Origin: Acidobacteriota bacterium
GTDB taxonomy: Bacteria; Acidobacteriota; Holophagae; Acanthopleuribacterales; Acanthopleuribacteraceae
Length of the DNA stretch: 34,336 nt
Assembly (NCBI GenBank): GCA_030066195.1
Contig: JASJCB010000152.1
Location: 1 to 34,336, forward strand
Direction of reading: 5' to 3'
Part shown: one piece after another, positions 31,472-34,336 of the stretch
How positions within the stretch are numbered: the stretch's first letter is position 1
Layout of the letters: each line of letters opens with the position of its first letter
The notes under the pieces: generated by a model
Seen by the model: only the letters and a program-made list of their open reading frames with translations
Databases searched by the model: none
Told to the model about the DNA's origin: nothing
Position numbers and translations under genes: made by a program

Positions 31472-32229
31472 GCAAGGGATTGAATCTTACGCTGAAGGTA
31501 TGGCGGCAAAAGAACACCCTGTCCAAAGGGGAAATAGTGGATTACCAGTTGGAAGACATTTCTCGCGATATGTCTTTCCTGGAAATGCTGGACGTGCTCA
31601 ACAACCGGTTGGAGAAGGAAGGCAAGGAACCCATCGCCTTCGATCATGATTGCCGGGAAGGGATTTGCGGTGCGTGCAGCCTGTTTATCAACGGTCAGCC
31701 GCACGGACCCATGAAGGGCACCACGGCCTGCCAACTCCACATGCGTAGTTTCGAAGACGGGGCGACCATCGTCGTCGAACCCTGGCGCGCCAAGGCCTTC
31801 CCCGTCGTCAAAGACCTGGTGACAGATCGAAGCGCATTCGACCGCATCATTCAAGCGGGCGGTTATATTTCCGTTCGCACGGGCAATGCGCCCGACGCCA
31901 ACGCCATCCCGATCAACAAGAAAGATTCGGAGATGGCCATGGACGCGGCGGCTTGCATCGGTTGCGGCGCCTGTGTGGCTGCTTGCAAAAACGCTTCGGC
32001 CATGCTGTTCGTTTCGGCCAAGTTTTCGCATCTCTCCCTGTTGCCTCAGGGAAAAGTTGAAGAAAAAGAGCGCGTACTGTCCATGGTGGACGCCATGGAA
32101 CGCGAGGGTTTCGGCAACTGCACCAACACCGGCGCCTGTGAGGCGGAATGCCCCAAGGAGATCTCCATGGACAACATTGCGCGCCTCAATCGCAAATGGT
32201 TGTCGGCCAATTCTTTTGCCGATGTCTAG
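31468..32229 (+). CDS. sdhB: Succinate dehydrogenase iron-sulfur subunit
   Basis: 253 aa. It carries the three clusters linking FAD to heme: a 2Fe-2S site (DCREGICGACS with a later Cys in TTACQLH), then CIGCGACVAAC and CTNTGACEAECP for the 4Fe-4S and 3Fe-4S clusters. The start is a GTG overlapping the sdhA stop (GTGA), with AAGGAG 6 nt upstream. A strong terminator follows. Confidence 0.95.
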   Translation: MSKGLNLTLKVWRQKNTLSKGEIVDYQLEDISRDMSFLEMLDVLNNRLEKEGKEPIAFDHDCREGICGACSLFINGQPHGPMKGTTACQLHMRSFEDGATIVVEPWRAKAFPVVKDLVTDRSAFDRIIQAGGYISVRTGNAPDANAIPINKKDSEMAMDAAACIGCGACVAACKNASAMLFVSAKFSHLSLLPQGKVEEKERVLSMVDAMEREGFGNCTNTGACEAECPKEISMDNIARLNRKWLSANSFADV

Positions 32230-32250
32230 GTAATTCGTCTTCCAAACTTG

Positions 32251-32281
32251 AAAGGCGCGGTCTACAAGCCGCGCCTTTTTT
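32251..32281 (+). terminator. Terminator of the sdh operon
   Basis: AAAGGCGCGG (32251-32260) pairs with CCGCGCCTTT (32269-32278) across an 8-nt loop and ends in six T. It lies about 20 bp after the sdhB stop. Confidence 0.85.
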
Positions 32282-32425
32282 ATGGGCATCGCTCATAACA
32301 TTAAAGTAATTTCACGCACTTGCCGACCTTTTCAATGTCTTTCTCTTTTTCTCCGGTATCCCCCAGACTGACTTGGATGTCTTCGTTACCTTGTTTTGGA
32401 CCGAATACCTTGGGTGGGAAAACAT

Positions 32426-33370
32426 ATGACACATGGTATTAGTGAAAATGAGCGAGTGAGTGCTGAACCGATCACCGGGTCTACTCCCGGCGGTCGAGTG
32501 TTTATGACTTTGATTTTTACAGCGTTTTCGATACTGTGTCCAAGCGCTTCAGCCCAAAAAGACTTGGAATTATATCCGGTTCGCATTGACGGACGCTGGG
32601 GTTATATCGACAGCGGCGCCGCCGTCATCATCGAGCCGCAATATGAACAGGCCGATTTTTTCAGCGAAGACCTGGCTGCCGTTCGCCTGGACAATCTTTG
32701 GGGATTCATCGATCGTACCGGCCGTATGGTCATCAAGCGACAGTTCGACGACGCCGAGGCCTTTTCGGAAGGACTGGCCATGGTGCGGCTATGCGATCGT
32801 TATGGATTTGTGGATCACAAGGGCGTCTACATTATCAACCCCATGTATTCCACCGCGGCTCCCTTTTCCGACGGCCTGGCGTTTGTCGGACAAAACAAGC
32901 GCAAAATGATGATCGACCGCAACGATCAGGTCATTTTGGATAACCTGGAAGAAGCCAAGGGATTTAGCGGTGGGCTGGCGCCTGCCCGAAAGGATCGGAT
33001 GTGGGGCTTCATCGATGCCGGCGGTAAATGGGTGATTGAGCCCCAATTCCGTGCCGCGGAATCTTTCTCCGACGGGGTGGCCCTGGTGAAAACCAAGAAC
33101 CTTTATGGTTGGGTGGATAAAAGCGGCAAATTTTTATTTGCACCACGTTACGAGATCATCGGCCAGTCCAACAGCGCCTTTTCCGAGGGCCTCGCCGCGG
33201 TCCTGGTCAACGGTAAATGGGGTTATATCGATAAGTCCGGCAAAACCGCCGTGCCGGCCCGTTTCGACTGGGCCGAACCCTTTCATCACGGATTGGCCCA
33301 GGTCTATCTTGGTGATGAAATCTACTATATCGACAAGCAGGGGACATTGGTTTGGGGACCGCCCGAATAG
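32426..33370 (+). CDS. WG-repeat protein, probably exported
   Basis: 314 aa from the ATG at 32426. A hydrophobic stretch (FMTLIFTAFSILCPSASA) looks like a signal peptide, followed by eight WG (KWG-type) repeats of about 33 residues. Typical units are WGYIDSGAAVIIEPQYEQAD, WGFIDRTGRMVIKRQFDDAE and WGFIDAGGKWVIEPQFRAAE; the fourth (NKRKMMIDRNDQVIL) is degenerate and the last is partial. WG repeats form beta structures of unknown function, often on cell surfaces. An in-frame ATG at 32504 would give a shorter signal peptide but lacks a positive n-region; both starts have weak ribosome binding sites. Confidence 0.75.
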   Translation: MTHGISENERVSAEPITGSTPGGRVFMTLIFTAFSILCPSASAQKDLELYPVRIDGRWGYIDSGAAVIIEPQYEQADFFSEDLAAVRLDNLWGFIDRTGRMVIKRQFDDAEAFSEGLAMVRLCDRYGFVDHKGVYIINPMYSTAAPFSDGLAFVGQNKRKMMIDRNDQVILDNLEEAKGFSGGLAPARKDRMWGFIDAGGKWVIEPQFRAAESFSDGVALVKTKNLYGWVDKSGKFLFAPRYEIIGQSNSAFSEGLAAVLVNGKWGYIDKSGKTAVPARFDWAEPFHHGLAQVYLGDEIYYIDKQGTLVWGPPE

Positions 33371-33531
33371 TTATAGCGTTTGCTTAAGCGCACAAGACGT
33401 AACTTTTAAACATTGCAGTGTAATTGGTTCCTGTTTAGAATCAACGTGAAACCGTCTGCTTTGATCGGGTGGCCTTAGCCCTTTGTTGATTAGCGCCGCC
33501 TGATGAATTTCACCCATGGGTACGGTGTTTT

Positions 33532-34336
33532 ATGGATACGATTCTTGATTCAATCGGCTTTCGCGGTGTTTTCCTGCCCACTGACTATACCGAGGCCGGT
33601 CAATATGCTTTTTATCACGGACTGAAACTGGCGATGACGGCGCGCGTCCCGCTACGCCTCCTGCATGTGGACCCGCCCAATACGGAAAGTAGCTGGGAAC
33701 AGTTCCCCAAGGTAAGACATACCATTTCGAGATGGCTGGGTATGGATCACATCATCGGCGTCGATCGCCTGGCCGAGTTGGGTCTTTCCGTTCGCAAATC
33801 CAAGGCGCGCCGGCAAGAGCCCTCCGCGGCCATTCTGGCCGGCCTCAAAAAGTATTCCCATCAGTTGATGGTCCTTGCCCCGCACACCCATCAAGGCATC
33901 TCCGGCTTTTTTCACAAATCTGTCAGTAGCGAGGTTGCCCGCAAAGCCGGCGGTATGACTCTCTTCGTTCCCGAGGGCTCCCGGGGGTTTGTCGATCCCG
34001 GTACCGGCGCGGTCAACCTCAAAAACATCCTGCTGCCCCTGGATCACAAACCCCATCCGCAAACGCCCCTTGACAAGGCCGACCTTTTGGCCGCTCAACT
34101 GGGCCTGGATCAGGTCAACGGTCACATCTTGCATGTCGGTCAAACGCGACCCGAGGTGACCTTGTCGACCCGTCCCTGCTGGCATTGGCAAGATTCACTG
34201 GTGCACGGCGATCCCGTTTCCTGTATCCTGGAAGAGGCCCAAAAGCGTCAGACGCGTTTGATCGTAATGGGAACCGAGGGGCGCCACGGATTGCTGGACG
34301 CCTTCCGGGGCAGCGTGACCGAACGCGTCGTCAAAC
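33532..34336 (+). CDS. Tandem universal stress protein, cut by the window end
   Basis: At least 268 aa; the frame is open to the right edge and the stop lies beyond it. Two UspA-type domains are seen. The first (~8-145, starting GVFLPTDYTEAGQYAFYHGLKLA) has lost the Gly-rich ATP loop. The second (~165 onward, NILLPLDHKPHPQTPLDKA) keeps the nucleotide motif MGTEGRHGLLDAFRGSVTERV (GxxGx9GS type). Tandem USPs bind nucleotides and act in stress survival. The start ATG has only a weak ribosome binding site. Confidence 0.8.
   Translation, partial: MDTILDSIGFRGVFLPTDYTEAGQYAFYHGLKLAMTARVPLRLLHVDPPNTESSWEQFPKVRHTISRWLGMDHIIGVDRLAELGLSVRKSKARRQEPSAAILAGLKKYSHQLMVLAPHTHQGISGFFHKSVSSEVARKAGGMTLFVPEGSRGFVDPGTGAVNLKNILLPLDHKPHPQTPLDKADLLAAQLGLDQVNGHILHVGQTRPEVTLSTRPCWHWQDSLVHGDPVSCILEEAQKRQTRLIVMGTEGRHGLLDAFRGSVTERVVK

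Noticed and set aside
1..34336. CRISPR array, tRNA, rRNA, transposase or phage genes
   Set aside because: Searched by eye on both strands; no regularly spaced repeats, T-loop/acceptor pairs, rRNA segments or transposase motifs were found.

Overview
The window reads as a chromosomal segment of a Gram-negative, aerobically respiring bacterium. The evidence is lpxK (lipid A), lipoproteins and exported beta-propeller proteins, a b558-type succinate dehydrogenase, and an MglA-family GTPase. The gene mix (MglA-like GTPase, ASPIC/UnbV FG-GAP proteins, FHA/GAF cyclase, three-gene sdhCAB) fits Acidobacteriota (Holophagae-like) or a deltaproteobacterial lineage best, but there is no rRNA marker, so this is inference. 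I saw no tRNA, rRNA, CRISPR array, transposase or phage gene.

Layout. 1-760: no supportable gene, several inverted repeats. 761-3412 (minus): an exported beta-lactamase-fold hydrolase with a TPR tail and an exported HExxH protein. 3413-4299: non-coding, ending in two tandem rho-independent terminators on the plus strand with no gene before them (possible small RNA). 4300-5829 (minus): carotenoid/retinol-type FAD oxidoreductase. 6079-9407 (plus): lpxK, greA and a homocysteine-methyltransferase/MTHFR fusion. 9414-9776 (minus): PilZ protein. 9983-13832 (minus): a tight signalling/secretion operon of FHA-GAF-adenylate cyclase, TPR lipoprotein, roadblock-like protein and ftsY. 14034-14882 (plus): zinc-ribbon methyltransferase. 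14971-16925 (minus): two-component sodium:solute symporter. 17158-17352 (minus): small Cys-rich RiPP-type precursor. 17610-20051 (minus): ChaC, a membrane-anchored exported protein, a YkgJ-type protein and an unknown protein. 20540-25895 (plus): two large exported FG-GAP/ASPIC proteins. 25908-27287 (minus): agmatinase-family and ArsC/Spx-like proteins. 27540-32229 (plus): MglA-like GTPase with a long tail, then sdhC-sdhA-sdhB and a terminator. 32426-33370 (plus): WG-repeat protein. 33532-end (plus): tandem universal stress protein cut by the window edge.

Most unusual content. (1) The first FG-GAP/ASPIC protein (20540-23677) has an N-terminal region that I read as four histone-fold units arranged as two duplicated doublets, in a protein with a signal peptide; I know of no described histone-fold/beta-propeller fusion. 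(2) The homocysteine methyltransferase half of the MTHFR fusion lacks all three zinc-binding cysteines. (3) An orphan pinensin-like peptide precursor has no modification enzymes nearby. (4) The MglA-like GTPase carries about 245 extra residues (Pro/Ala-rich, then acidic, then a hydrophobic end), while a roadblock-like protein, the fold of MglA's usual GAP, lies in the ftsY operon.

Functional links are mostly inferential. The FHA/cyclase, PilZ, roadblock and MglA-like proteins suggest second-messenger and GTPase control of cell-surface or polarity functions. LpxK, FtsY and the lipoproteins serve envelope biogenesis. SdhCAB and the symporter serve carbon and energy metabolism.
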